Assembly (NCBI RefSeq): GCF_013602415.1
Contig: NZ_WPAG02000002.1
Span: forward strand, 2,111,480 to 2,175,479
Source of the DNA: Rhodococcus sp. B50
Lineage (GTDB): Bacteria > Actinomycetota > Actinomycetes > Mycobacteriales > Mycobacteriaceae
Length of the DNA stretch: 64,000 bases
Reading direction: 5' to 3'
This document shows, in pieces, positions 54,139-62,739 of this stretch. The translations under genes were made by a program, and so were the position numbers. The notes below the pieces were generated by a model. It was given only the letters and a program-made list of their open reading frames with translations. It ran no database searches and was not told the DNA's origin. The stretch's first letter is position 1; every line of letters begins with the position of its first letter.

Positions 54139-56964
54139 TCAGGGATTCGGTGTCCGGGTCTGCGCGAGGTAACGCTCGAGCAGACCCTTCACCACCGGCC
54201 CGGAGGTGGCCGAACCGAACCCGCCACCGCGCACCAGTGCCGTCACCACGACCTCCGGTGCCTCGGCGGGTACCACCGCGGAGAACCAGGCGTTGAGGCC
54301 CTTTCCGGGAGCCGACGGATCCTCCGCGGTACCGGTCTTGGCCGCGGCCGAGACCGGCAGGCTCGCGAGCTGACCGGCGGTGCCGGCCGAGGCGGACGCC
54401 CGCATGCCCGCGCGCACCGGCTCGAGCTTGTCCGCGAACGACAGCCGGTGCGGCACCCCGGTGGGAATCGGAACCGCATCACCGGGACCGTAGGCGGCGG
54501 CGAGCTGCGGGGTCACCACCTGACCCGACGCGATACCCGCCGTCCACCGTGCGACCTGGATGGGGGTCGCCGTGACGGTGCCTTGACCGATACCCATCAG
54601 CAGGGTCGAGCCCGGATACCAGGCACCTCCGATGCTCTCGACATTGTCGGGGGTGCCGAGGAAGCCCGCGGATTCGGCGGGCAGGTCGATACCCGAGGGG
54701 GCACCCACCCCGAGTTCGGCGCCGGTCTCCGCGATGCGGTAGGGACCGAGGAGGTCGGCCAGTTGGTAGAAGTACACGTTGTCGGACCACTGGATCGCCC
54801 CGAGCAGGTTGTTCGGGCCCATCGGCTGCCAGTTGGCGAAGGTGTGACCGCCGTAGGTGTAGGCCGCGCCGCCCGCCAAGAGCGCGTCCGGTGACAGCAC
54901 GTCGAAGGCTGCGTTCGTCGACGCCGTCACGATCTTGAACGTCGATCCCGGTGGCACCGCCGTCTGCACGGCGTGGTTCAGCATGCGGCCCGGCCCCGAT
55001 CCCGTGGTCTGCGCTTCGATCGCGGCCAGATCCGCCGGGGGCCCGTAGACGTTGTTGTCGTAGCCCGGCACGCTCGCCAGCGCCAGCACCGCACCGGTGC
55101 GGGCGTCCATCACGACCGCCGCCCCGAGATCGCCTCCGCTGGTGCGCACCGCCTGGGTGAGCGCATCGGTCGCGGCCTGCTGCATGCCGAGGTCGAGGTG
55201 CAGCCGCAGGTCGTGGCCGTGTATCGGATCGACTCGCTCCCCCGTGCCGACCGGACGTCCGGACGGATCGACGTACACGCACTGACGGCCGTCGACGCCG
55301 CGCAGTAGTGCGTCGTACTGCCTTTCCAGTCCCGCCTTGCCGACCCGTGATCCGAGCGCGAGGGTCGGCCAGACCTCCATGTCCTGCCGGTCCGCGATCC
55401 CGACGTACCCGAGGAGCGACGCGAGCACTTCCCCGTGCGGGTACTGCCTGCGTCCGGTCGGGTAGACGAGCACCCACGGCAGCCGGGCGTCGACGATCGC
55501 CCGGGCCTGGTCGGGCCCGACGCGTCCGAGCACGACCTGCAGTTCCCCGTCTCTCCGGAGTTCCTCCTCGAGCTGTTCCGCGGTGATGCCGAGCAACGCG
55601 GCGAGTTCGCGGTGCGCCGACGGGTTGCTCTCGGCGAACATCCGGGCGACGACCGCGACGGTGTACTCGGCGACATTGGTCGCGACCGGAACGCCGGCCC
55701 GGTCGAGGATCTGGCCGCGTTCGGCGGGCAGACGAATGCACCGCAACATCTGCGTGTCGCTGGTCGCGCGCAGCTCGGTGCCGTGATCGGTCTGGAGTTG
55801 GTAGGCGAACACCGACATCGCGACGAGCGATGCCGTCGTCAACACCGCCCCTGCCGTCACGCCCCGCGGCAGGCGCCGCTTCTTGGACTCGGTGGCCCAC
55901 AGCGGCCGGGTCACGCCGTCGCGGCGCACCGCGAGCACGAGGCCGATGGACACGAATCCGACGATCGAAGCGGTGCCCCCGTAACTGAAGATGGGAATCG
56001 GCATGCCGGTGTGCGGCAACAGCGACAGGCTCTGGGCCACCGACACCGCGGTGTGCAGCCCGAACACCCCGCCGACGCCCGCGGCGACGAGTGCTGCCTC
56101 CCGTGTCCGTGCCGTTCGGGCGGCGACCACCGAACGCCACACGATGATCACGACCGCCACCACGACCGCGATGCCGGCGACCAGTCCCCAGCCGTAGACC
56201 AGGCTGGCAAAGGCCAGGTCGTGCTCCGATTCGGGCAGGTACTGAGCTCGCAGGTCGTAGTCCGGTTCGCGTCCGAGACCCCACCACCCCGCACTGCCGA
56301 TCGCGATGTCCGCCTGCCATGCCGCCCAACCCGACCCCTGTGGGTCGGCACCGCCGCCCGACAGAAAGACGTGGATCCGCTCGAGCTGGTACGGACGCAG
56401 GAACAGCACGGCCAGGGGCAGCGAGGCGAGTCCGAGTGCGAACAACGGGAACAGCGAGCGCAGCGGCACCCTCGCCAGGATCAGCATGAGCAGCACGGTG
56501 GCCACGAGCACCACGGCGGTCGACAGGTCGGGCTGCAGCGCCACCAGCGCGATCGGCAACGCCGACACGACCAGGACCCCGACGAACCTGCCGAGCGTGT
56601 ATCCGCCGGCCAGTATCGCGGCGGGCACCAGAACCAGGGCGAGCTTGGCGATCTCGGAGGGCTGCAGAGTGAATACACCCAGGTCCAGCCAGCGTTGGGC
56701 GCCCTTGGTCGCGATGCCGATCAACGGCACCGCCGCGAGCAGCACCACCGAGGCGGTGAACAACGCCCAGCCGAAACGGCTCAGGGCGGCGATCCGCATG
56801 CGGGAGGTCGCCCACATCGCGCCGAGTCCCACTGCCGCGATCACGGCGTGACGCACGGCGAGCGACGACATGCCCGTCGAGATCATGTTGAGCATGCCGA
56901 GTGCGACCAGTGCGATGGCCGCCGTGACGAGCCAGGGATCGGATGGGTGCCTATCCGCCGTCAC
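54139..56964 (-). CDS. SEDS glycosyltransferase fused to class B penicillin-binding protein
   Basis: The 941-residue protein joins two enzymes normally encoded separately. Residues 1-345 are a RodA/FtsW-type SEDS polymerase with ten helices, LQPDLSTA near 143, the catalytic-type Asp in LPESEHDLAF (D249) and the FSYGGTAS motif at 326. A transmembrane helix (about 371-390) starts the PBP part: RGQILDRAGVPVATN near 416-430 is the dimerisation-domain signature, and the transpeptidase has S-x-x-K at 674-677 (STFK), S-x-N at 727-729 (SDN) and K-T-G at 876-878. It should polymerise and cross-link peptidoglycan outside the membrane. GTG 56964 overlaps the upstream kinase-like gene by 14 bp. The fusion fixes a RodA/PBP2-like pair in one chain. 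Confidence 0.9.
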   Translation of the reverse strand: MTADRHPSDPWLVTAAIALVALGMLNMISTGMSSLAVRHAVIAAVGLGAMWATSRMRIAALSRFGWALFTASVVLLAAVPLIGIATKGAQRWLDLGVFTLQPSEIAKLALVLVPAAILAGGYTLGRFVGVLVVSALPIALVALQPDLSTAVVLVATVLLMLILARVPLRSLFPLFALGLASLPLAVLFLRPYQLERIHVFLSGGGADPQGSGWAAWQADIAIGSAGWWGLGREPDYDLRAQYLPESEHDLAFASLVYGWGLVAGIAVVVAVVIIVWRSVVAARTARTREAALVAAGVGGVFGLHTAVSVAQSLSLLPHTGMPIPIFSYGGTASIVGFVSIGLVLAVRRDGVTRPLWATESKKRRLPRGVTAGAVLTTASLVAMSVFAYQLQTDHGTELRATSDTQMLRCIRLPAERGQILDRAGVPVATNVAEYTVAVVARMFAESNPSAHRELAALLGITAEQLEEELRRDGELQVVLGRVGPDQARAIVDARLPWVLVYPTGRRQYPHGEVLASLLGYVGIADRQDMEVWPTLALGSRVGKAGLERQYDALLRGVDGRQCVYVDPSGRPVGTGERVDPIHGHDLRLHLDLGMQQAATDALTQAVRTSGGDLGAAVVMDARTGAVLALASVPGYDNNVYGPPADLAAIEAQTTGSGPGRMLNHAVQTAVPPGSTFKIVTASTNAAFDVLSPDALLAGGAAYTYGGHTFANWQPMGPNNLLGAIQWSDNVYFYQLADLLGPYRIAETGAELGVGAPSGIDLPAESAGFLGTPDNVESIGGAWYPGSTLLMGIGQGTVTATPIQVARWTAGIASGQVVTPQLAAAYGPGDAVPIPTGVPHRLSFADKLEPVRAGMRASASAGTAGQLASLPVSAAAKTGTAEDPSAPGKGLNAWFSAVVPAEAPEVVVTALVRGGGFGSATSGPVVKGLLERYLAQTRTPNP

Positions 56965-58186
56965 GAGTGCCCCCGGGCGCGCAGGTCGCGTTCTCGGCGG
57001 GAACGTACATCGGCTCGGACGCCGCCGCTGCGGGGACGGTGGTGACCGCGGCGACCGCCAGTGCCGATCCGGGCGGCAGGTCGACGCTCCCGATGCCGTA
57101 TGCCTCCCGCGCGCCCGGCGGCACCGGAACCGTGATCTCCCCGCCCGGCAGTGTCACACCCGTACATCGGTCGTAGACGGTCAGATTCCAGGCGACCGCA
57201 CCGACATTCGCCGCAGGGTCGAGTCCGACATCGACCCGCACGGTGCACGAACGTCCCGTCTCGCACGGGCCGTTCGCGAAGCTCGCGGCGACCTGCGTGA
57301 CCGGTCCGGCGGCACCCGGAAGCGCGGTGGTGACAGGCCCTGCCTCGACGGCTCCCGGTGCGGCTTCGGGCACCGGCGGCGGAGGCGAGACCGGGTCGAT
57401 CCGGTCATCCATCGACGAATCCACCGGGTCGAGGAGGGTGTGCCAACCGCGGCTCAATTCCGACCACGCTGTAGGAGCCACCCACGCCACCACGACGAGC
57501 GCGAGGATCGCGATCAGCGCGATGATCCACCGGCGCGGCGACAGGCGCCTCTTCTTGCGATGCCACACCTTCCCGGCGGGTGGGCGCGGGCGGTTCGGGG
57601 TACGAGTCTGTTCCGTCGTCAGGAGCGGCACGTTCGTCCGTTCCACCGTACCGATCGCCGGGCGAGCATGACCCTTGACGGCGGAGACGAGCGCGGCGAT
57701 CTGGGACCGTTTCCTTTCCATCTCGGTCTCGTCGAATTCCGTTGCGGCAGCATAACGGACTCGTCTCGCCAGACCGACGAGATCCGACGATTCCGTGATC
57801 GCCGCGTCCACACGGTCGGCAAGTGTCTCGCTGCGGCAGTTCGTCACGATCCGCCGGAGCAGACCTGTCGTCGCATCACACACCTCGTCCCAGGCTCCCG
57901 TACTTCCGGTGCTGTCGATGGTGAGCTCTCCGCTCTCGGACACCATCACGGCATCGCCTCGGAGGCGGATCGGATGATGGCCCCGGCCGTGCGCGAGTTC
58001 GAGCTGATCGACCACGTCGGTGACGAGCAGCGCTGCCTGCGCAGGCGTCAAAGTCACGACGGCAAGCAGTCTTCCGAGTTCTACGCCGCCGCCCCCTGCG
58101 TCGTCGTCCGTTCGTGTGGCCGGTCCGGATCGGACCTCGACGGGCTCGTAGTCTCTCGCGTGGATTCCCAAGACTGCTTCGATCAT
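56951..58186 (-). CDS. Membrane protein with kinase-like cytoplasmic domain and extracytoplasmic tail
   Basis: ATG 58186 is preferred; a longer frame to 58297 would add a poor signal-like segment that conflicts with topology. The 411-residue protein has a cytoplasmic part (1-210), an Arg/Lys-rich stop (VWHRKKRRLSPRR), one membrane helix at about 220-241 and an outer part of 170 residues with a Pro-rich stalk and four Cys (near 287, 294, 321, 402). Residues 45-90 (ALLVTDVVDQLELAHGRGHH, then DAVMVSESGELTID) echo the catalytic-loop region of Ser/Thr kinases, but the HRD and DFG motifs are gone. It may be a scaffold or sensor for the fused peptidoglycan synthase encoded next, with which it overlaps by 14 bp. 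Confidence 0.7.
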   Translation of the reverse strand: MIEAVLGIHARDYEPVEVRSGPATRTDDDAGGGGVELGRLLAVVTLTPAQAALLVTDVVDQLELAHGRGHHPIRLRGDAVMVSESGELTIDSTGSTGAWDEVCDATTGLLRRIVTNCRSETLADRVDAAITESSDLVGLARRVRYAAATEFDETEMERKRSQIAALVSAVKGHARPAIGTVERTNVPLLTTEQTRTPNRPRPPAGKVWHRKKRRLSPRRWIIALIAILALVVVAWVAPTAWSELSRGWHTLLDPVDSSMDDRIDPVSPPPPVPEAAPGAVEAGPVTTALPGAAGPVTQVAASFANGPCETGRSCTVRVDVGLDPAANVGAVAWNLTVYDRCTGVTLPGGEITVPVPPGAREAYGIGSVDLPPGSALAVAAVTTVPAAAASEPMYVPAENATCAPGGTRDGG

Positions 58187-58390
58187 CGCGCATCCCGAAA
58201 ACGCCAGGCCTCCCGCAAGTGTCAGCCAGACCGGAGCGGGCGGGTGAATTGACCTTGGAGTACCTTTCCCCCTCGACGAGGTGTTGCCGAAATTCATTGT
58301 GTGTCATTTGCGCAAGAGTTGCCTCGACTTTCGAACGAAACCTTGCGGCACATCCGTCCCAAAGCTGTTACCGCCGGGAACATCCACCGA

Positions 58391-59128
58391 TCACGCGCCG
58401 TCCGCATGCACCGTGTGGGGACGTGCCGGGAAGTGACGCCGGGCGTCGAACGGTTCGAGCCAGACCTGTACCGTCGCGAACAGTCCGCGCTGAGGGAGCC
58501 GGAAATCGCCGAGGCGGTCCTGCCGGGCCAGAGGACCTTCCGGCCCGAGATCGACCCCACGGACCATGGCACGCTCGGTGTGCGCGGCCCACAGTTGCCG
58601 TGGATTGGCCCGGAACCACTGTCCGTTCGGCAGGTGCCCACCGAGCCGCATCCGGCCGGCGCCGAGCACCGGTCCCGCGACGCGCCCCATCGCGGCCAGC
58701 ACCGCCGGGCTGTGCCACAGAGCCTCGGGCATCAGACTGCCCGCCGCGGTCATGACGGTGGTCGCCGGCGAGGCGGTCATCCGGAGATCCCACTCCAATT
58801 CGGCACCGGCCGTCACATGCAGGTCGGCCGGGCCGGTCCACTCGGCACGCACATCGGTCTGCTCGGTTCGGCTCAGCGCGCGACCGAGATATCGAGGGCA
58901 GCTCAGCTCGGCCGGGACGTCGCTGTATACCGTCCACGTGCCGTCCGGGTCGCGGTGCCATACGGACGTGAAGCCGTCGCCGATGCTGTTGGTCGGGAAT
59001 CTGCGCAGCGCCAGGTAGTGGCCGCTCGCGAACGGCGCGCCGATCACGGCGTAGCCGGCGAAACGCTCTCCGGAAACTCGGGGCAGTTCGCAGGACCTCT
59101 GAGCGGCTGCGTGCGGGGTGATGGTCAT
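58391..59128 (-). CDS. Uncharacterised cytoplasmic protein
   Basis: The 245-residue protein is not recognised. ATG 59128 is preceded by GAGGAGGACGAC, so it is surely translated. It has no signal or membrane helix. Visible patterns are ASGHYLALRRFPTNSIGDGF near 34-53, WHRDPDGTWTVYSDV near 57-71, and PARPHTVHA at the end. The alternating polar/hydrophobic strands and Trp/Asp-rich turns suggest a beta-rich fold like lipocalin or a carotenoid/hydratase-type domain, but no family can be named. It diverges from the HD-GYP/LuxR gene with 110 bp between starts and might be its target. Confidence 0.65.
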   Translation of the reverse strand: MTITPHAAAQRSCELPRVSGERFAGYAVIGAPFASGHYLALRRFPTNSIGDGFTSVWHRDPDGTWTVYSDVPAELSCPRYLGRALSRTEQTDVRAEWTGPADLHVTAGAELEWDLRMTASPATTVMTAAGSLMPEALWHSPAVLAAMGRVAGPVLGAGRMRLGGHLPNGQWFRANPRQLWAAHTERAMVRGVDLGPEGPLARQDRLGDFRLPQRGLFATVQVWLEPFDARRHFPARPHTVHADGA

Positions 59129-59238
59129 GTCGTCCTCCTCGATTGCGGGGTACTTCGATCCTGTGCCCGCCGCTTCCGCACGTCATGAGGCCGCTGCCTC
59201 ATCTTTCGGACCGGGCATCGTGCGAGGACACTGATTCC

Positions 59239-60783
59239 ATGACGTCCCCAGGTGACGGCCCGCGACGGGCGGAACTGGTCGCCGCGCTGTCCCTCGCCAT
59301 CGATCTGGGTCTCGGGCAGCCGATGGAGCACATGCTGCGCTCGGCCGTGATCGCCACGCGTATCGCCGACCGGATGGGGCTGAGTGCAGACCAGCGGGAT
59401 GTCGTCTTCTACGCCAATCTGGTCGCGTGGATCGGATGCCACGCCGATTCGCACGAACTGGCACGGATGTTCGGCGACGACATCGTCTTCCGCGCCGACA
59501 CCTACGCGGTGGACATGACGGGGTTGCCGTTCCTACGGCTACTGATGAGTCACGCCGGGCGGGGACTTCCTCACGCAGAGCGATTCCTCCATGCCACCGC
59601 CTTCCTGTTCACGGCGCGGCGGCAGATGTCCGAACTCATCCGGTCTCACTGCGGGTCCGCGAGTGTCCTCTCCGATCGGGTCGGGCTGGATCCCGAGGTG
59701 GGATCGATGCTCGCTTTCACCTTCGAGCGCTGGGACGGCGCGGGGCTACCTTCGGGTGCGCGCGGTGACGAGATTCCCGTCGAGATGCAGATCGTGCACC
59801 TGGCCGACGTGGCCGAAGTGCATTTACGTCTCGGTGGGCCTACGCAGGCGGTGGCTGTTGCTCGTGCGCGAAGCGGAACCCAGTTCGGCCCACGCGTCGT
59901 GCAGGTGTTCGTCGATGCCGTCGACGCGATCACGACGGGTGTGGTCGAACAGGATGCGTGGTCGGCGGCGCTGGCCCAGGCATCCGATCGAGATTACACA
60001 TTGAGCAAGCCCGAACTGGACGAGATGCTGCGCGCGATGGCAGATTTCGTCGACCTCAAATGCCCTTATCTGCTGGGACATTCGCGACGCGTTGCGGATC
60101 TGGCGGCGGCAGCGGGCCGGCATCGTGGGCTTCCGGTCGCCGAGGTCGAACTCCTCTACCGTGCGGGTCTCGTACACGGACTGGGACGGATGAGTGTGCC
60201 CAACCAGATCTGGGAGAAGATCGATCCGCTCACCACCGCGGAATGGGAACGGGTCCGCCTGTATCCGTATCTGACCGGACGGATCCTCAGCCGCGTCGGA
60301 GGGTTGGAGTCCGTCGTCACCCTTGCTGTGACGCACCGCGAGCGACTCGACGGTTCCGGCTATCCCGGGGGGCTCCGGGCTGCCGACCTCGGCGTGACTG
60401 CGCGAATCCTCGCCGCCGCGGAAACCTACCAGCGTCTACGAGAACCTCGACCGCACCGCAGAGCGTTGACGGCCGAGGCCGCCGCGGCCCGGATGTGCAG
60501 TGACGCGGAAGCCGGTCGATTCGACACGGAAGCCGTCGAGGCCGTGCTGCTGGCGGCCGGACATCCGACGAAGCGACGCGCACCCTGGCCTGCGGGATTG
60601 ACGGGTCGTGAGGTGGAAGTCCTCAGACTCGTCGCTCTGGGATACTCGAACCGGCAGATCGCCGACGAGCTGGGCATCGCGCACAAGACGACCCGCAATC
60701 ACGTCGAGCACCTGTACACCAAGCTCGACGTCCACAACCGCACCCAAGCGGGGCTCGCGGCCATCGACCTCGGGCTCAGCTGA
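59239..60783 (+). CDS. HD-GYP-like domain protein with C-terminal LuxR HTH
   Basis: The 514-residue protein joins a duplicated HD-GYP-like region to a DNA-binding domain. The first copy (about 30-200) is degenerate, keeping FERWDGAGLPSG at 162-173. The second (about 275-445) has HSRRV at 281, HGLGRMSVP at 313-321 where the HD pair reads HG, and THRERLDGSGYPGGL at 366-380, close to the HHE-x-x-DG-x-GYP motif. The loss of the metal-binding Asp argues against cyclic-di-GMP hydrolysis, so it may be a sensor. LuxR residues 453-514 end with NRQIADELGIAHKTTRNHVEHLYTKL in order. It is likely a transcriptional regulator; the ATG 59239 start is preferred to one 96 bp upstream. Confidence 0.82.
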   Translation: MTSPGDGPRRAELVAALSLAIDLGLGQPMEHMLRSAVIATRIADRMGLSADQRDVVFYANLVAWIGCHADSHELARMFGDDIVFRADTYAVDMTGLPFLRLLMSHAGRGLPHAERFLHATAFLFTARRQMSELIRSHCGSASVLSDRVGLDPEVGSMLAFTFERWDGAGLPSGARGDEIPVEMQIVHLADVAEVHLRLGGPTQAVAVARARSGTQFGPRVVQVFVDAVDAITTGVVEQDAWSAALAQASDRDYTLSKPELDEMLRAMADFVDLKCPYLLGHSRRVADLAAAAGRHRGLPVAEVELLYRAGLVHGLGRMSVPNQIWEKIDPLTTAEWERVRLYPYLTGRILSRVGGLESVVTLAVTHRERLDGSGYPGGLRAADLGVTARILAAAETYQRLREPRPHRRALTAEAAAARMCSDAEAGRFDTEAVEAVLLAAGHPTKRRAPWPAGLTGREVEVLRLVALGYSNRQIADELGIAHKTTRNHVEHLYTKLDVHNRTQAGLAAIDLGLS

Positions 60784-60831
60784 TTCGTGTGGATCCAGCC
60801 CCCGCTATCCGGGGTCGAACCCACACAATCA
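60781..60831. repeat. 51-bp palindrome A3, diverged copy
   Basis: TGATT-C-GTGTGG at the left and CCCACAC-AATCA at the right pair with the loss of a base, and the centre reads CCCCCGCTATCCGGGG. It begins at the stop codon of the HD-GYP-like gene and is placed to end its transcript. Length and layout match palindromes A1 and A2 although the arms are diverged. Confidence 0.78.
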
Positions 60832-60927
60832 GTGTCCGCATCAGGCGATGCGCCAGATGTATGCCGACGTACTACAGGACTGGGTACTTCCTCGCCTCCG
60901 CACGCGACGGCGCGACGAGCCGGAAGA

Positions 60928-60967
60928 TTTGGTGTTCTCGACCGATATATACGCCGTCGAGAACACC
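60928..60967. repeat. Palindrome B2 (terminator-like)
   Basis: GGTGTTCTCGAC and GTCGAGAACACC arms (12 bp) surround a 13-base loop, as in B1 at 36252. It lies 26 bp after the former stop of the VOC gene on the minus strand. The stem core is identical between the two copies and the loops differ. Confidence 0.8.
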
Positions 60968-61133
60968 GGATCGGAACGGCGTCCTCGTCCCCTTACCGCG
61001 GGTTGTCGGAGTGGCTGACGACGTTGACGACCGTGCCGTCCGGTGCGCGCACGAAGAACCGGCGCACTCCCCACGGCTCCGTCGTCAGCGGATACACGAT
61101 CTCGAAGCCCCGACGCTGCGCCTCCTCGTAGTA

Positions 61134-62489
61134 CTGCAACGACAGTTTGTGATGTCGTCGTTTGTAATGGCTGGCGCGGGCTCTGGCTTGGCTGATGCGA
61201 CGCCAGTTCGACCAGTGCCATAGGTGAGCGAAGGCGTGGCGAACGGGACAGGCGATACGATTGAACAGTCGCCGAATCTCGTTGACCGTCAGGGAAATCA
61301 GCCTATCGGAACCAGGTGAAGATCCCCCTTTTTGGTGTCTCGGCGCAGGATCGTCAAGAACGCGGCCGCGGCCATGGACAGGGTGATGTGCCGGTACCAG
61401 GCGGTGTAGCCCCGGACCTGGTAGTGGTCGAGTCCGGTCTCGTTCTTCGCGGTCTGGAAGCACTCCTCGATCGCCCACCGGCTGCCGGCGACCCGCACCA
61501 GCTCGGCAAGCGGGGTGTCGGCGGGGCCGTAGCAGAGGTAGTAGGCGATCTGCTCCGGGTCGGCAATCGAGCGGCGGGCCAACAGCCAGTGACCCCGGCC
61601 GGGCTCGCGCAGCGGCCGGATCGGGACCGCAGCCCAGTCGTAGACCCGCGGTCCGTGCGCGCCATCCCCGCACGACAACCGTTGCCACACCGACGCGTCC
61701 ACTTCACTGATCACGGTGTGGGCGCGGCGTTGCCGCAACTGCATCGACACCACCATCTGCGTTTTCGGCACCGCCAGCACGTGCGCCACCCCGCGCGATT
61801 CGAGCCACATCCGCAGCCGGCCGACCTGCCCGTAGGCCTCGTCGGCGGTGACCCACCCGAACGGGATACCGGCATCCAGGGCTCGTTCGATCATCGACTG
61901 TGCCAGTCCGGGTTTCGTTGCGAATCCGATGTCGTCGTCGATGCCGGCGTCCCGGCACCGATCCCGGTCCTCGGTCCAGGCCTTGGGTAGATACAGCTCC
62001 CGGTCGATCAATGCCCGACCACGACCGGAGGCGTAGGCCACAAACACTCCGACCTGACTGTTCTCGATCCGCCCGGCGGTGCCGGAATACTGCCGGGCCA
62101 CGCCTGCGGATCTGTTGCCTTTCTTCAGAAAACCGGTCTCGTCGACAATCAACACCCCGGTCTTTTCGTCGCCGATCGCCTCGACCACCACATCTCGCAC
62201 GTCATCGCGCAACCCGTCACAGTCCCACGCGTAGAAGTTCAGCAGCCGCTGCATGCCTTCCGGGCCAGCGTCCCCGGCCGCCTCGGCCAACGTCCAGCCG
62301 TTCTTACGTTCGACCTCCGCGAGCAATCCCCGGACATACGCCACCATGCGCCGCCGTGACTCCACCCGCGAGAACCGGTGCGCGAACCGACTGCAGAACG
62401 CCGTGAACCCCGCCGACCATTCCAACACCTCCGACTGCACCAAGATCAATTACCATAGACACAACCTCGGTCACAAACTGTCGTTGCAG
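61134..62489 (-). mobile_element. IS701-type insertion sequence
   Basis: The element is bounded by 19-bp perfect inverted ends (CTGCAACGACAGTTTGTGA) at 61134 and 62489 inward. Flanking bases repeat: TAGTA is found directly outside both ends at 61129-61133 and 62490-62494, or, one step out, GTAG if the ends begin TACTGC; so the exact target duplication is 4 or 5 bp. It carries one transposase gene, on the minus strand. It has inserted in a VOC gene. Identical ends and an intact transposase argue for a recent insertion. Confidence 0.92.
61298..62449 (-). CDS. IS701-family DDE transposase
   Basis: The 383-residue protein starts with TTG 62449. It has the DDE layout of the IS701 group: LIVDETGFLKKGNRSAGVARQY near 99-120 (first Asp), a second acidic site WVTADEAYGQ near 199, and a third in SRWAIEECFQTAKNETGLDHYQVR near 326-349, where the E lies in the family's W-x-I-E-x-x-F motif. 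The Arg/Lys-rich N-terminus with EVLEWSAGF is typical. It would move the element by cut and paste. The reading frame is intact and 40 bp of sequence lie between its start and the right inverted end. Confidence 0.92.
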   Translation of the reverse strand: MILVQSEVLEWSAGFTAFCSRFAHRFSRVESRRRMVAYVRGLLAEVERKNGWTLAEAAGDAGPEGMQRLLNFYAWDCDGLRDDVRDVVVEAIGDEKTGVLIVDETGFLKKGNRSAGVARQYSGTAGRIENSQVGVFVAYASGRGRALIDRELYLPKAWTEDRDRCRDAGIDDDIGFATKPGLAQSMIERALDAGIPFGWVTADEAYGQVGRLRMWLESRGVAHVLAVPKTQMVVSMQLRQRRAHTVISEVDASVWQRLSCGDGAHGPRVYDWAAVPIRPLREPGRGHWLLARRSIADPEQIAYYLCYGPADTPLAELVRVAGSRWAIEECFQTAKNETGLDHYQVRGYTAWYRHITLSMAAAAFLTILRRDTKKGDLHLVPIG

Positions 62490-62739
62490 TAGTAGGCGGC
62501 TTCCACCTCGTCGCCGACGTGGACGGAGATCGCCGAGTCCACGGGAGCCGATTCGTCGCCACTGACCAACTGGACGACGGCACGACCGTCGGGAGTGGTG
62601 AACCGCGCGACCCACCCGAGGTTCATCTCTTCGACGCTCAGCCCCAGATAGTCCGCGTAGAAGCTGCGCGCCTCCCCGATGTCCGGGACGTTGATGTTGG
62701 TGGTGATGCCGGTCGGACGCATGCGGGTCACTCCTTCGA

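Larger units (their letters stand above)
60993..62722 (-). pseudogene. VOC/glyoxalase-family gene split by an IS element
   Basis: The N-terminal part (from ATG 62722 with AAGGAG before it) encodes GITTNINVPDIGEARSFYADYLGL and so on to VGDEVEAAYY; the C-terminal part resumes at about 61133 with EEAQRRGFEIVYPL and ends with FVRAPDGTVVNVVSH near the stop at 60993. Joined, they would give a single-domain VOC protein of about 125 residues with the usual beta-alpha-beta-beta-beta repeats and a metal-binding Glu/His pattern. The IS element interrupts between Tyr and Glu codons, so the product is lost or truncated. VOC proteins include glyoxalases, dioxygenases and fosfomycin/bleomycin resistance proteins; the role here is unknown. 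Confidence 0.9.
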
